Source of the DNA: Acidobacteriota bacterium
GTDB taxonomy: Bacteria > Actinomycetota > Acidimicrobiia > Spongiisociales > UBA5794
Assembly (NCBI GenBank): GCA_022562055.1
Contig: JADFQA010000001.1
Location: forward strand, 1-64,000
Direction: 5' to 3'
DNA length: 64,000 nucleotides
The notes under the pieces are model-generated. The model had not been told where the DNA came from. It saw nothing but the letters and a program-made list of their open reading frames with translations, and made no database searches. A program made the position numbers and the translations under genes. Position 1 is the stretch's first letter. Every line of letters starts with the position of its first letter. Below are positions 33,360-42,733 of this stretch, in pieces.

Positions 33360-33566
33360 TCAGCCGAAGCGCTGCCCGCAGGTGTTGCAGGAAATGTCGG
33401 TCTCACCTGTCGTTGCTCGGCACCATGGGCAAGGGAGGTCGGTTGATGGCCGACCGGGACCAACAGGTCCAGCGCGGTTAGCTGGACCACGAATGACCCG
33501 AGGTCGGCGTGTCACAGCTGCGATCCCGCTTGCTACAAACGCACCTGCAATGAGAGTCTCTACCAC
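33360..33566 (-). CDS. Small membrane protein with zinc ribbon
   Basis: A 68-residue protein. The first part (about 4-20, LIAGAFVASGIAAVTRR) is a short hydrophobic segment followed by basic residues. The C-terminus has CPWCRATTGETDISCNTCG, a CxxC...CxxC zinc ribbon. Similar tiny proteins are common in actinobacteria and have no assigned function. It lies between mshD (convergent) and the APH-like kinase on the same strand. Confidence 0.6.
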   Translation of the reverse strand: MVETLIAGAFVASGIAAVTRRPRVIRGPANRAGPVGPGRPSTDLPCPWCRATTGETDISCNTCGQRFG

Positions 33567-33644
33567 GCTGGCGTTCCCTTTCTATCTTGTTAGAACACTA
33601 GGCGAAACGAGGCTGTTTTTGAGTATTTCCCAAGCAGCGCCGGA

Positions 33645-34502
33645 CTAGGCCGCAGTAGCGCCGATAACCGCCCGTTGAAGTTCTGCCACGAGATTCTCAT
33701 ATGCAGCGGGTACCGCGTGCTGCATAGACTCGGCCTCAAACACGAGAGCCATTCCGGCGTGGTAGACGATCCACCGGTCCAGGGCAGGATCGCGCATCGT
33801 GGTCCCATACCCTTCCATAAATGCTGCGGCGGCTACCGGTCCGGGGCTTGACCCGATCCGCCACGCAGCCTTGGAAATGTCCCACTCCGGTGGTGCGAGC
33901 GTCGCCCATTGCCAGTTGATCAGGGTCACCGAACCGTCGTCGTCAACAAGGAAATTCTCCGGTGAGGGGTCGGTGTGCGAAGCCCGCGGTTCGCTCGCCA
34001 CCGGCGGCGGGACCGCGGCTGCGGCACTCAACAGCTCGGTCGACAAGCCGGTCTTCCTTCGATACCGTTCAAGTCGGCGAAATGTAGAGCGGAAATCCAC
34101 CTCGACCCATTCCTGGTCGATGCCGCGGGACAAGTTGGATAGATTGGCCGGTGTAGTGTCGTGGATCGTGCGCATGATTTCGCCGGCCTTACGCGCCAGA
34201 CCGGGGTTCTCGGGGAGGGTTGCAAGATTCCACTTGCCGGCATCTTCAAGGATGGCCCAGTGAGTGTCCTCCTCAATGCCGCGTGTCAACACGCGGGCAA
34301 CACCTGCGCAGCACGCAAGCGCCTCGAGAGCGTGCGCCTCGCGGCGGTCCCGCGCCGGGGTGCCATAGACCTTAAGAATCCGTGAGCCTGACTCGTCGAA
34401 AACTCTGTACACCTGGTTTCTTCCGGGACGGTGCTCGCCGAGTGTCAACCTTTGATATCTTGCCCCGTTTGCCACGATTTCCGCGACTTTGTCTGCATCC
34501 AC
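33645..34502 (-). CDS. Aminoglycoside-phosphotransferase-fold kinase
   Basis: A 285-residue APH/choline-kinase-fold protein: nucleotide lysine in SRILKVYG, catalytic loop HTDPSPENFLVDDDG (HxDxxxxN, about 185) and LINWQWATLAPPEWDIS. In most members the strand before the last motif carries Asp (IDWE); here it is Asn (INWQ), which may weaken metal binding, although the later EWD could serve. It may phosphorylate a small metabolite or be a degraded kinase. It diverges from thrS, with about 110 bases between. Confidence 0.75.
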   Translation of the reverse strand: MDADKVAEIVANGARYQRLTLGEHRPGRNQVYRVFDESGSRILKVYGTPARDRREAHALEALACCAGVARVLTRGIEEDTHWAILEDAGKWNLATLPENPGLARKAGEIMRTIHDTTPANLSNLSRGIDQEWVEVDFRSTFRRLERYRRKTGLSTELLSAAAAVPPPVASEPRASHTDPSPENFLVDDDGSVTLINWQWATLAPPEWDISKAAWRIGSSPGPVAAAAFMEGYGTTMRDPALDRWIVYHAGMALVFEAESMQHAVPAAYENLVAELQRAVIGATAA

Positions 34503-34611
34503 CCACGTGTCCTATCGTTACCCAACTTCATTGTCGCACATGGTGCAACCAAGCGGCGCGATCGCATCCCACAAATGCGCATTATCGTACGGCCGCGACA
34601 CACAAAGGAAG

Positions 34612-36549
34612 ATGCTTGTGCCCGTTCTATTGACCTACCCAGATGGCTCCGCCCACGAGTTTGCTGACGGCACAACGGGGCACGACGTAGCAGCCACCAT
34701 CGGATCCCGTCTCGCGAAGGCAGCCCTTGCGGTGAAGATTGACGACGTTGCCTACGATCTGCACCGCGTCATCGAATCAGACGGCGCGTTCGAGGTGATC
34801 ACCGCCGAGTCCGAGGATGGCCGCTTCATTCTCAGACATTCAAGCGCCCACGTGCTAGCTCAGGCGGTTCTCGACCTCCACGATGGTGCAACGTTTGCGA
34901 TCGGACCTCCGATCACCGACGGGTTCTACTACGACTTCAACATCGGTCGATCGTTCACACCGGAGGATCTCGATGCGCTCGAATCCAGAATGGATGAGAT
35001 CATCGGGGAGAATCAGCCGTTTGAGCGCGATGTGCTGTCCATTGCGGACGCACTTCACATGTTCAAGGATCATCAATACAAAGTTGAGATCATCGAAGGG
35101 GTTGATGAAGCCCAGGGTGCCGGCGACGATCACGTTTCAATCTATCGGAACCTTTCGTTTGTGGATCTGTGTCGCGGCCCCCATGTGCCGACGACCGGGT
35201 ACATAAAGGCCAAGAAGTTACTTCGATCCGCCGGTGCGTATTGGCGCGGCGACGAAAAGCGTGACCAACTTCAACGTATTTACGGGACCGCGTGGGAGTC
35301 TACGAAGGAACTGGAGGCTTACCTCCATCGTGTCGAAGAGGCGAAACGTCGCGACCACCGCAAGCTAGGGGCGGAACTCGATCTCTTTTCCTTTCCGGCA
35401 AGGCTGGGGCCGGGTCTCGCGGTGTGGCATCCAAAGGGCGCTGTAATCCGCAAGGAGATTGAAGACTATTCACGTCGTACCCACCTGGCAGGGGGGTACG
35501 ACATGGTTTTCACGCCGCATGTGGCGAAGGCGGAACTGTGGGAGACGTCGGGACATTTGGAGTTCTACGCCGATGGTATGTACCCACCTATGCATTTGGA
35601 CGGAGAGACTGAGTACCGCCTCAAACCGATGAACTGCCCCTTCCACATCATGATCTACGATTCGAAAGGCAGGAGCTATCGCGATCTTCCCATGCGTCTT
35701 TTCGAACTTGGCACGGTGTATAGGTACGAGCGTTCTGGGGTAGTGCACGGACTGCTTCGTGCTCGTGGATTTACCCAAGACGACAGCCACATCTTTTGCA
35801 CTGAAGATCAACTCGACGGTGAGCTTGCGTCCCTGCTGGCGTTTGTGCTTTCGGTCCTTCGCGACTTCGGCTTTGAGGATTTCGAGGCCGATCTGTCGAC
35901 ACTCCCTGAGAAATGGGTCGGTGAGGCAGACCTTTGGAAAAAGGCTGAGGAGTCGCTCGGCGACGCACTTCGCACGGCGAATCTCGATTTTACGATGGCT
36001 GACGGCGAAGGGGCGTTCTACGGTCCCAAGATCGATATCCATATCCGAGACGCCATCGGTCGACGTTGGCAGTTGTCCACTATCCAGCTTGATTTCGCGC
36101 AGCCGATCAATTTCGATCTTGGTTATACCTCTGCCCAGAACACGCGAACGCGCCCGGTCATGATCCATCGGGCGTTGTTCGGTTCGATCGAGCGATTCAT
36201 TGCGATACTCATCGAGCACTATGCCGGCGCCTTGCCTGGCTGGTTGTCGCCGGTGCAGGCCACCATCATTCCTGTGGCAGATCGCCACGACGATTACGCG
36301 AATGAGGTTGCGGGCACACTGCGGGCTGCCGGGTTGCGAGTCGAAGTGGATGTTGCCAGCGACACCGTCGGAGAGAAGATCAGACGGGCGGTTACCCAAA
36401 AACATCCCGCAGTAATCGTGGTCGGCGACTACGATGTCGACAACGGCACAACCGGTCTGCGTCTTCGCGGTGCTGACCGCGAGGAACGCGGCGTACCGGT
36501 CGTCGATGTCGTTACCGCGGTTAGCGAACTGTGTGCGGCGCCAAGGTAG
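34612..36549 (+). CDS. thrS: Threonyl-tRNA synthetase
   Basis: A complete 645-residue class II synthetase that charges tRNA-Thr. TGS domain (about 1-60), editing domain with HSSAHVLAQAV (about 77) and DLCRGPHVP, catalytic core with MNCPFH (zinc Cys about 342), YRYERSGVVHGLLRARGFTQ, FYGPKIDIHI and QLDFAQP, then the anticodon domain from about 540. Start ATG 34612 with AAAGGAAG upstream; the frame is open further but homology starts here. I see no T-box in the short region before it. It heads the conserved thrS-pgsA-pimA block. Confidence 0.97.
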   Translation: MLVPVLLTYPDGSAHEFADGTTGHDVAATIGSRLAKAALAVKIDDVAYDLHRVIESDGAFEVITAESEDGRFILRHSSAHVLAQAVLDLHDGATFAIGPPITDGFYYDFNIGRSFTPEDLDALESRMDEIIGENQPFERDVLSIADALHMFKDHQYKVEIIEGVDEAQGAGDDHVSIYRNLSFVDLCRGPHVPTTGYIKAKKLLRSAGAYWRGDEKRDQLQRIYGTAWESTKELEAYLHRVEEAKRRDHRKLGAELDLFSFPARLGPGLAVWHPKGAVIRKEIEDYSRRTHLAGGYDMVFTPHVAKAELWETSGHLEFYADGMYPPMHLDGETEYRLKPMNCPFHIMIYDSKGRSYRDLPMRLFELGTVYRYERSGVVHGLLRARGFTQDDSHIFCTEDQLDGELASLLAFVLSVLRDFGFEDFEADLSTLPEKWVGEADLWKKAEESLGDALRTANLDFTMADGEGAFYGPKIDIHIRDAIGRRWQLSTIQLDFAQPINFDLGYTSAQNTRTRPVMIHRALFGSIERFIAILIEHYAGALPGWLSPVQATIIPVADRHDDYANEVAGTLRAAGLRVEVDVASDTVGEKIRRAVTQKHPAVIVVGDYDVDNGTTGLRLRGADREERGVPVVDVVTAVSELCAAPR

Positions 36550-36629
36550 TTCGGTGTCGATTCCATCACCGACAGTGAACTCGCTCGGGGTATTAGTGTT
36601 TGCACTACGAGAGAGTGAGAACGCGGCAC

Positions 36630-37124
36630 ATGACGAGTAGGAGAGGAATCGAGATCGACCCGGCAATAGCCGAGGCTGCTGAAATTCCAGACGATCTCAA
36701 CGCAAACGTCGACGCCGTCTACAGGGTTCCGAACACCGACCGACGTAAATGGGCGGGCGCTGTGTACCTGGTGGCTGCCGGTGTTGTGGCCATCACCATT
36801 TCGCAAGGGTTGCCAGACGGTATGTGGTTGATCGCCGGGCTGTTTATTCTCATTGGAGTCCATCACATATCTTCGGGTTGGGACCTCAAGGTCCGTGAAG
36901 GTGAGGCTCTTGAAGTCGCCAACAAAGTTGTCGGTTTCGGTGTCGGCCATGCGTCCGCGCAGCTCACATTCCGCGGCCTGCGCTCGCGACCTATCTGGAA
37001 CGTTCTGGTGTTCTCAGCCGACGAACCTCCGACCATGCGAGCCTTGGTTCGGATCGATGCACTCACCGCCGAGGTGATCGAAGACTATTCAGAGCCGGTC
37101 CCCGAAGGCGAGCTAACCGACTAG
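36630..37124 (+). CDS. Membrane protein with two transmembrane helices, unknown
   Basis: About 164 residues. A polar N-terminus (to about 40) is followed by two hydrophobic segments (AGAVYLVAAGVVAITIS and MWLIAGLFILIGVHHISSG) and a soluble C-terminal domain of about 85 residues with NVLVFSADEPPTMRALVRID, which looks like a beta-rich small domain. No family recognised. ATG at 36630 is chosen; a TTG at 36600 would add ten residues. It lies between thrS and the convergent citrate synthase gene. Confidence 0.6.
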   Translation: MTSRRGIEIDPAIAEAAEIPDDLNANVDAVYRVPNTDRRKWAGAVYLVAAGVVAITISQGLPDGMWLIAGLFILIGVHHISSGWDLKVREGEALEVANKVVGFGVGHASAQLTFRGLRSRPIWNVLVFSADEPPTMRALVRIDALTAEVIEDYSEPVPEGELTD

Positions 37125-37157
37125 GTCGGTAGCGGCTAGTCGTCGCTGTCTTGCTGC

Positions 37158-38453
37158 CTAACCCCGCTGCTCGCGAGGCACAAAGTCGAGGCGTGGCGGT
37201 CCCGTGTAGATCTGGCGTGGCCGAGAAATACGCGTCTTGGGGTCCTCCGACATTTCTTTCCAGTTCGCAATCCATCCCGGCAGCCGGCCGAGAGCAAACA
37301 AGACCGTGAACATGCGTGGTGGAAAACCCAACGCGCGAAATATGATTCCCGAGTAGAAATCTACGTTTGGGTAGAGCTTGCGCTCGATGAAGTAGTCATC
37401 CTCAAGCGCCGCTTTCTCGAGCTGCTTAGCTATTTCCAGAAGAGGGTCGTTGCCTGCAACTTTGGCGAGCACGTCGTCGGCGAACCCTTTCAGAATGATG
37501 GCTCGGGGATCGTAGTTCTTGTAGACACGATGGCCGAAGCCCATCAATCGGAAGGGGTCGTCTTTGTCTTTCGCTCGCGCTATGTATGACTCGGTCGTCG
37601 CATCGGGGTCTGTATGAATCTGTTCGAGCATGTCGACCACAGCCTGATTTGCGCCTCCGTGCAGAGGTCCCCATAGGGCGTTCATACCTGCGGCGACCGA
37701 GGCGAACAGGTTTGCTTGGCTCGATCCAACAAAACGAACGGTGGCGGTTGAGCAGTTCTGGCCATGGTCGGCGTGGAGAATAAGGAGCACATTGAGTGCC
37801 TTGACGACAACAGGGTCTATCTCAGCGGGTCGCACGGGGAGGCCAAACATCATGCCGAGAAAGTTCTCAACGTATGTCAGCGAATTGTCGGGGTACATGT
37901 AGGGCTGGCCGATTGACTTCTTGTACGCCCATGCCGCGATAGTTGGCATTTTTGCAATGAGTCGGATCGCCGACTCGTGGACTGCTGCGGGATCTGACGG
38001 GTTGTGATATTCCTCGTAGAACGTCGAGATGGCGTTGGTCGCGGACGACAGGATGGCCATGGGATGTGCGCTGCGAGGGAAGGCGTCGAAGAACGGTTTC
38101 ATTTCCTCGTTGAGGAGAGTGTGGACTTGGATTTTGTCGGTCCACTCAGCTAATTCCGCTGTGTTGGGGAGGGATCCTTCGAGCAGCAAATACGCTACCT
38201 CGAGGAACGTGCAGTTGAGGGCAAGGTCTTCAATGGAATATCCTCGATGGCGAAGGGTGCCGTTAGCACCGTCGATAAATGTCAGCGCAGAGGTTGTGCC
38301 TGCAGTGTTTGCGAACCCAGGGTCGAAGGTGACCACCCCGTGTTCAGCGCGCAGCGACCGGATGTCGATCGCAACTTTTCCGATCACGGGGGTTATCACG
38401 TCGAGGGTAATATCTTTGTCGTGTATCTGTAAATGTGCGGTTGAGTCGGTCAC
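37158..38453 (-). CDS. gltA: Citrate synthase
   Basis: A 431-residue type II (hexameric-like) citrate synthase, which joins oxaloacetate and acetyl-CoA at the head of the TCA cycle. Catalytic His residues lie in LHADHGQNCSTATVR and GFGHRVYKNYDPR, and the catalytic Asp in KLYPNVDFYSG. The ends are normal (TAHLQIHDKD at the start, VPREQRG at the end). GTG at 38453 is chosen because AGGAG lies 13 bases upstream and homology begins there; the frame is open to 38750. It is read against its neighbours and is an extra gene inside the usual thrS-pgsA block. Confidence 0.95.
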   Translation of the reverse strand: MTDSTAHLQIHDKDITLDVITPVIGKVAIDIRSLRAEHGVVTFDPGFANTAGTTSALTFIDGANGTLRHRGYSIEDLALNCTFLEVAYLLLEGSLPNTAELAEWTDKIQVHTLLNEEMKPFFDAFPRSAHPMAILSSATNAISTFYEEYHNPSDPAAVHESAIRLIAKMPTIAAWAYKKSIGQPYMYPDNSLTYVENFLGMMFGLPVRPAEIDPVVVKALNVLLILHADHGQNCSTATVRFVGSSQANLFASVAAGMNALWGPLHGGANQAVVDMLEQIHTDPDATTESYIARAKDKDDPFRLMGFGHRVYKNYDPRAIILKGFADDVLAKVAGNDPLLEIAKQLEKAALEDDYFIERKLYPNVDFYSGIIFRALGFPPRMFTVLFALGRLPGWIANWKEMSEDPKTRISRPRQIYTGPPRLDFVPREQRG

Positions 38454-38577
38454 GACGTGACACGCTCCTATCAAAGTCTGTAACGTTTCTGTGGTCCCCG
38501 AAGTCGTCCGAATCATAGTGACGGGACTCGATGGTCGATTCTGCGCTATCTTGTCGGGCCGAACGAGGAGTTCATAA

Positions 38578-39171
38578 GTGCTCGATCTCAAAGGTCGCAG
38601 TCGAGTTGCACCGCTGCTTGATCCGATAGCAAAGGCGCTGTCGTGGGCGAAACTTACGCCGACGGCGGTGACCGTCGCCGGACTCCTCGCTTCTATCGGC
38701 GGTGCAATACTCGTTGCAAGACAGGACTGGACGATCGGAGCGGTAATCATTGCGGTGGGGACGTTTCTTGATGCCCTCGACGGACCGCTAGCGCGTCTTC
38801 AGGGGACTGCGTCGACCAAGGGTGCGTTTATTGACACGATGTCTGACCGTTTTGGCGAGCTTGCGGTGTGGGCTGGTCTGATCTTTTCTTTGAGGACCAA
38901 CGACCTTGCACTCATGTTGGCGGTCTTTTCTCTCGGCTTTTCACTCCTCATCCCGTACGTTCGAGCGAAGGCGGAGAGTTGGGATGCCGAGGGGCGCGGC
39001 GGCTGGATGGGGCGTGCCGAACGTATGATTCTTCTCGTCGGTGGGATTTTTGCTGCCGGATTCGACCTTGATGTCGACGTAATGCTCCCGATGTTGTGGA
39101 TCATGATGGTTTTGACCGGGGTCACCGTTGGCCAACGGATTCGTAACACTTGGGCTCAGCTCCCCGAATGA
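38578..39171 (+). CDS. pgsA: Phosphatidylinositol phosphate synthase (CDP-alcohol transferase)
   Basis: A 197-residue membrane enzyme with about six helices. The CDP-alcohol phosphotransferase signature DGxxAR(8)Gx3Dx3D is complete: DGPLARLQGTASTKGAF then IDTMSDR (about 66-92). In actinobacteria this position codes for PIP synthase, which links CDP-diacylglycerol and inositol phosphate to give the base lipid for mannosides. Start GTG at 38578. It overlaps the acyltransferase gene by four bases, which overlaps the mannosyltransferase gene by four bases: a tight three-gene PIM operon. Confidence 0.88.
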   Translation: MLDLKGRSRVAPLLDPIAKALSWAKLTPTAVTVAGLLASIGGAILVARQDWTIGAVIIAVGTFLDALDGPLARLQGTASTKGAFIDTMSDRFGELAVWAGLIFSLRTNDLALMLAVFSLGFSLLIPYVRAKAESWDAEGRGGWMGRAERMILLVGGIFAAGFDLDVDVMLPMLWIMMVLTGVTVGQRIRNTWAQLPE

Positions 39172-40055
39172 GGGATTGGCTGGGTTACGCCGTCTACCGA
39201 ACTCTCTCCGGCGCCTTCGGACTGTTGCCGGCGCCAGTGATGCGCCGCGTCGGTTCTGGCATTGGTCGGTTGTCGTCCTACTTCTTGAAAGAACGAAAAC
39301 GTCTCATCGGCCGGCACCTCCAACGCGCCATCGGCGAACCTCCGTCACAGCGACTTATTCGCGATTCCTTTGCCAGCTATGGTCGGTACTGGGCTGAGGT
39401 CTTTTGGATCCGCCCAAGACGGAAAGCCTCGTTCGTGGCGGGCACCGAAGTTATCGGCATGGAACACGTTCTTGCTGCGGTGGCCGGTGGCAACGGCCTC
39501 ATCATGGGTGTTGTCCACTCGGGTAACTGGGAAGCCGCGGGAAGTGTGGCCGAGTCGGTGGGGCTACGGACACTAGCTGTGGCCGAGGGTCTCAAGAACG
39601 AGAGAATCGTTGAGTGGTTCAAATGGTGTCGCGAGTCGATGGGGATTGAGATCGTAGTCGCCCGTAAGGGGTCGGCTGCTACCAGAAATCTCCTGGCGAA
39701 ACTTAAGTCCGGCGGCATGATCGCGTTGGTGTCTGATCGTGTGACCGGACCCAAAGGTGTGCCGGTGCGATTTTTCGGTGAGATGACAACGATTCCCGCG
39801 GGTCCCGCGGCGTTGGCGGACAAGACCGGGGCCGCACTGCTCCCAGTTGGGTGTTTCTTCAACGATGGGCCCGGGCACACGATCGTGGTGAGTGCGCCCA
39901 TTGAGATACCATCCAATGTGAAAGACAAGACGGAGCGGGTTGCACTCATCGCGCAACGACTGGCCACGGCGTATGAAGATCTGATCCGGCGTCGACCGCA
40001 GGATTGGCACATATTTATGGAGAACTGGCCGAGCGATGCTGCGGACCGCACATGA
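39168..40055 (+). CDS. Phosphatidylinositol mannoside acyltransferase (PatA-like)
   Basis: A 295-residue member of the HtrB/LpxL/PatA acyltransferase family. The HX4E catalytic motif is HSGNWE (about 115), followed by NLLAKLKSGGMIALVSDRV and the RFFGEMTTIPAGPAALA segment with the conserved FFG.....P.GPA. It transfers an acyl chain to the mannose of PIM on the cytoplasmic membrane face. ATG at 39168 overlaps the pgsA stop (ATGA); a frame open from 39150 is not needed. Role assigned by family plus position between pgsA and pimA. Confidence 0.85.
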   Translation: MRDWLGYAVYRTLSGAFGLLPAPVMRRVGSGIGRLSSYFLKERKRLIGRHLQRAIGEPPSQRLIRDSFASYGRYWAEVFWIRPRRKASFVAGTEVIGMEHVLAAVAGGNGLIMGVVHSGNWEAAGSVAESVGLRTLAVAEGLKNERIVEWFKWCRESMGIEIVVARKGSAATRNLLAKLKSGGMIALVSDRVTGPKGVPVRFFGEMTTIPAGPAALADKTGAALLPVGCFFNDGPGHTIVVSAPIEIPSNVKDKTERVALIAQRLATAYEDLIRRRPQDWHIFMENWPSDAADRT

Positions 40056-41092
40056 AGATAGCCCTGGTGTCACCCTATGACATGGGCAAACGTGGTGGGG
40101 TCCAGGACCAGGTAGCCGTATTGGCGCGTTGGTTCAACGACGAAGGCCACGAGGCTTGTACGGTCGGTCCCGGAAACCCAACAGCAGACATGGGTATTGC
40201 CGATCACCGCAGTACCGGTGGTTCGCGGTCATTGTCACTCAACGGCTCCAAGGTGCCCATGTCTCTAGGGCGACACGCAAAGGATCTCACGCTTGAAGCA
40301 ATCTCTGACGCGGATGTTGTACACGTGCACGAACCATTTGTACCCCGAGTCGCGACCGCAGCCCTTGTCGGGGCGGTACAACCCGTCGTCGCGACATTTC
40401 ACGCCGACCCGGCACAGTGGACTCGCCGTTTGTATTCGGTGGGTTCGTACCTGGCAAGGCGGGTCATATCAAATGCGAAAATCGTAACAACCGTGAGCCC
40501 GGTGTCCGCGTCAGCGATTGCTGGTTTCACGGACTACGAAATCATCCCAAACGCCATCGAAACAGGATTCGCCACGAGCACCAAGACCCGATCGCAGGTG
40601 ATGTTCCTCGGTCGATCGGATCGCCGCAAGGGGCTGCACGTCCTTCTGGAGGCCTGGCCGAAAGTGCATGCTGCGCACCCCGAGGCGACCTTGATCATCA
40701 ACTCTGACAGCGGCCAGACGCTTGATGGCGTTCGATACGTCGGTCGTCTCTCGGAAGCTGAAAAGCGGACCCTGTACCTGCAGAGCGACATCTTCTGTGC
40801 ACCGAACACAGGCGGTGAGTCTTTCGGTGTCGTGGTGGCCGATGCGCTGGCGGCGGGTTGCGCAGTAGTTGCCTCAGCGATTCCAGCGTTTGTCCACGTC
40901 GCCGGCGAAGCGGGGATCTTTGTCGCCCCAGGCGATGTGACGTCGCTGGCCGATGGGCTCGTTCGAGTCTTGGGCGACGACCGACTAAAGCGAGCCAAGC
41001 AGGTCGCCGGCCCAATCAGGGCGGCCGAGTTTTCAGTCGTCCGTGTCGGAAACGCCTATCTGGACGTCTACAGACTGGCCCTGAGTATCTAG
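40052..41092 (+). CDS. pimA: Phosphatidylinositol alpha-mannosyltransferase (PimA-like)
   Basis: A 346-residue GT-B glycosyltransferase of family GT4. N-terminal loop KIALVSPYDMGKRGGVQDQV, acceptor-side DVVHVHEPFVPRVA and TFHADPAQWTR, then the donor domain FLGRSDRRKGLHVLLEAWP and GGESFGVVVADALAAGCAVVAS (EX7E-type motif). It adds the first mannose to PI from GDP-mannose. Last gene of the PIM operon, ATG overlapping the PatA-like stop by four bases. Confidence 0.87.
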   Translation: MKIALVSPYDMGKRGGVQDQVAVLARWFNDEGHEACTVGPGNPTADMGIADHRSTGGSRSLSLNGSKVPMSLGRHAKDLTLEAISDADVVHVHEPFVPRVATAALVGAVQPVVATFHADPAQWTRRLYSVGSYLARRVISNAKIVTTVSPVSASAIAGFTDYEIIPNAIETGFATSTKTRSQVMFLGRSDRRKGLHVLLEAWPKVHAAHPEATLIINSDSGQTLDGVRYVGRLSEAEKRTLYLQSDIFCAPNTGGESFGVVVADALAAGCAVVASAIPAFVHVAGEAGIFVAPGDVTSLADGLVRVLGDDRLKRAKQVAGPIRAAEFSVVRVGNAYLDVYRLALSI

Positions 41093-41160
41093 CCGGCGTT
41101 CCAGGTTGGTGCGGTTTCAAGTAGTCTGTTGAGGTCAACACTTCTGGAAGGAGACCGACT

Positions 41161-42054
41161 GTGGGCACCTCATCTGTAGAGCGCGGCACCAACACCGTAA
41201 AACGTGGTTTGGCGGAAATGCTGAAAGGCGGTGTCATCATGGACGTCGTCAATGCGGAGCAGGCAAAACTCGCGGAGGCCGCGGGAGCAGTTGCCGTGAT
41301 GGCTCTCGAACGCGTGCCAGCCGATATTAGGGCCGCGGGGGGAGTGGCCAGAATGGCCGATCCGACGATCACTGAGCAGATCGTTGCCGCCGTCGAGATT
41401 CCGGTCATGGCAAAATCTCGAATCGGCCACTTCGTTGAGGCGCAAGTGCTGATGACTCTTGGTGTCGACTACATCGACGAGAGTGAGGTTCTTTCTCCGG
41501 TTGATGAGTTCCACATTGATAAATGGGCTTACGACATTCCGTTTGTTTGCGGCGCTAAGAATCTTGGAGAGGCTTTGCGGCGAATTGGCGAAGGCGCGGC
41601 AATGATCCGCACCAAAGGTGAACCCGGCACGGGTGACGTGATCGAAGCGGTAAGACACATGCGCACCATGACGTCGCAGATTCGAGTCCTCACCGTCCTC
41701 GGTCCTGATGAGATTATGAATGCAGCAAAAGACTTGGCGGCGCCGTACGACCTGGTGAAGGAAGTCGCCGAAACAGGAAGGCTACCGGTAGTCAACTTCG
41801 CGGCGGGTGGCATTGCCACACCGTCTGACGCAGCATTGATGATGCAGCTCGGATGCGACGGCGTGTTTGTCGGTTCGGGCATCTTTAAATCGGGGGACCC
41901 GGAAGCTCGGGCGCGTGCGATCGTGGAGGCAACCACGTTCTACAACGATGCCGAAAAGATCGCCAAGGTGTCCCGTAACCTCGGCGAAGCCATGGTCGGT
42001 ATCAACATCGAGACCTTGAATCCACAAGAGCTCATGCAACATCGGGTGCCTTGA
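41161..42054 (+). CDS. pdxS: Pyridoxal 5'-phosphate synthase, PdxS subunit
   Basis: A 297-residue TIM-barrel synthase of the DXP-independent vitamin B6 route, using ribose 5-phosphate, glyceraldehyde 3-phosphate and ammonia from PdxT. Very conserved segments: [41 protein letters not shown], the active lysine in [14 protein letters not shown], and [19 protein letters not shown]. Start GTG at 41161 with GGAAGGAG upstream. PdxT follows 70 bases later. Confidence 0.97.
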   Translation: MGTSSVERGTNTVKRGLAEMLKGGVIMDVVNAEQAKLAEAAGAVAVMALERVPADIRAAGGVARMADPTITEQIVAAVEIPVMAKSRIGHFVEAQVLMTLGVDYIDESEVLSPVDEFHIDKWAYDIPFVCGAKNLGEALRRIGEGAAMIRTKGEPGTGDVIEAVRHMRTMTSQIRVLTVLGPDEIMNAAKDLAAPYDLVKEVAETGRLPVVNFAAGGIATPSDAALMMQLGCDGVFVGSGIFKSGDPEARARAIVEATTFYNDAEKIAKVSRNLGEAMVGINIETLNPQELMQHRVP

Positions 42055-42124
42055 TGTCCCCAGCCGTGATCGAAGCTAACTCGGCTAATGATCGGCCGGT
42101 GCGCAACCACGGAAGCATATTGGC

Positions 42125-42733
42125 ATGATCGTCGTCGGGGCGTTAGCTCTCCAAGGCGACTTCCGGGAACACCTTCACATGGTGTCAAAATTGGGTGTCG
42201 AAGCCGTTGAGGTAAGAACGCCCCAAGAACTGGCTAGCGTCGATTGTCTCATTATCCCCGGCGGCGAATCAACCGCGATTGGGAAGTTGGCCTCCCGTTA
42301 CGGAATGATCGAACCACTGCAACGCCGTATTCGCGCTGGGATGCCGGTACTTGGTACCTGTGCGGGGATGATATTTCTGGGTACGGCGACGACCGGGAAA
42401 CCGCAACCGCAGCTGGGTGTTCTCGACGTCACGGTCGAGCGGAACGCGTTCGGTCGGCAACGTGATTCGTTTGAGGCCATGCTGGATGTCAAGGGTCTTG
42501 ACGAACCGATGGCGGCGGTGTTCATCCGTGCCCCCTGGATCCACGAGATTGGCGACGATGTCGACGTGCTCGCAACGGTTTTCCATGCTGGCAGTGGGCG
42601 CGAATACCCCGTGTTTGTTCGGCGTGCGAATGTGATGGCCATATCATTCCATCCCGAGTTGACTAACGATGTGCGAGTTCACGAGATGCTGCTTGCACTT
42701 GTGGACGAAAGACCAATCGGCGAGGATGTGTAG
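42125..42733 (+). CDS. pdxT: Pyridoxal 5'-phosphate synthase, PdxT glutaminase subunit
   Basis: A 202-residue class I glutamine amidotransferase. LIIPGGESTAIGKL (about 40-53), nucleophile Cys in LGTCAGMIFLG (about 79) and the His-Glu pair in SFHPELTND (about 176). It supplies ammonia to PdxS. The yebC start codon follows its stop without a gap, so the genes are cotranscribed. Confidence 0.96.
   Translation: MIVVGALALQGDFREHLHMVSKLGVEAVEVRTPQELASVDCLIIPGGESTAIGKLASRYGMIEPLQRRIRAGMPVLGTCAGMIFLGTATTGKPQPQLGVLDVTVERNAFGRQRDSFEAMLDVKGLDEPMAAVFIRAPWIHEIGDDVDVLATVFHAGSGREYPVFVRRANVMAISFHPELTNDVRVHEMLLALVDERPIGEDV

Noticed and set aside
34503-34611. T-box or other riboswitch before thrS
   Set aside because: Only about 110 bases, shared with a divergent gene, and no T-box sequence or terminator/antiterminator pair visible.
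35470-36666. 398-codon minus-strand frame
   Set aside because: Antisense shadow of thrS, which is fully conserved.
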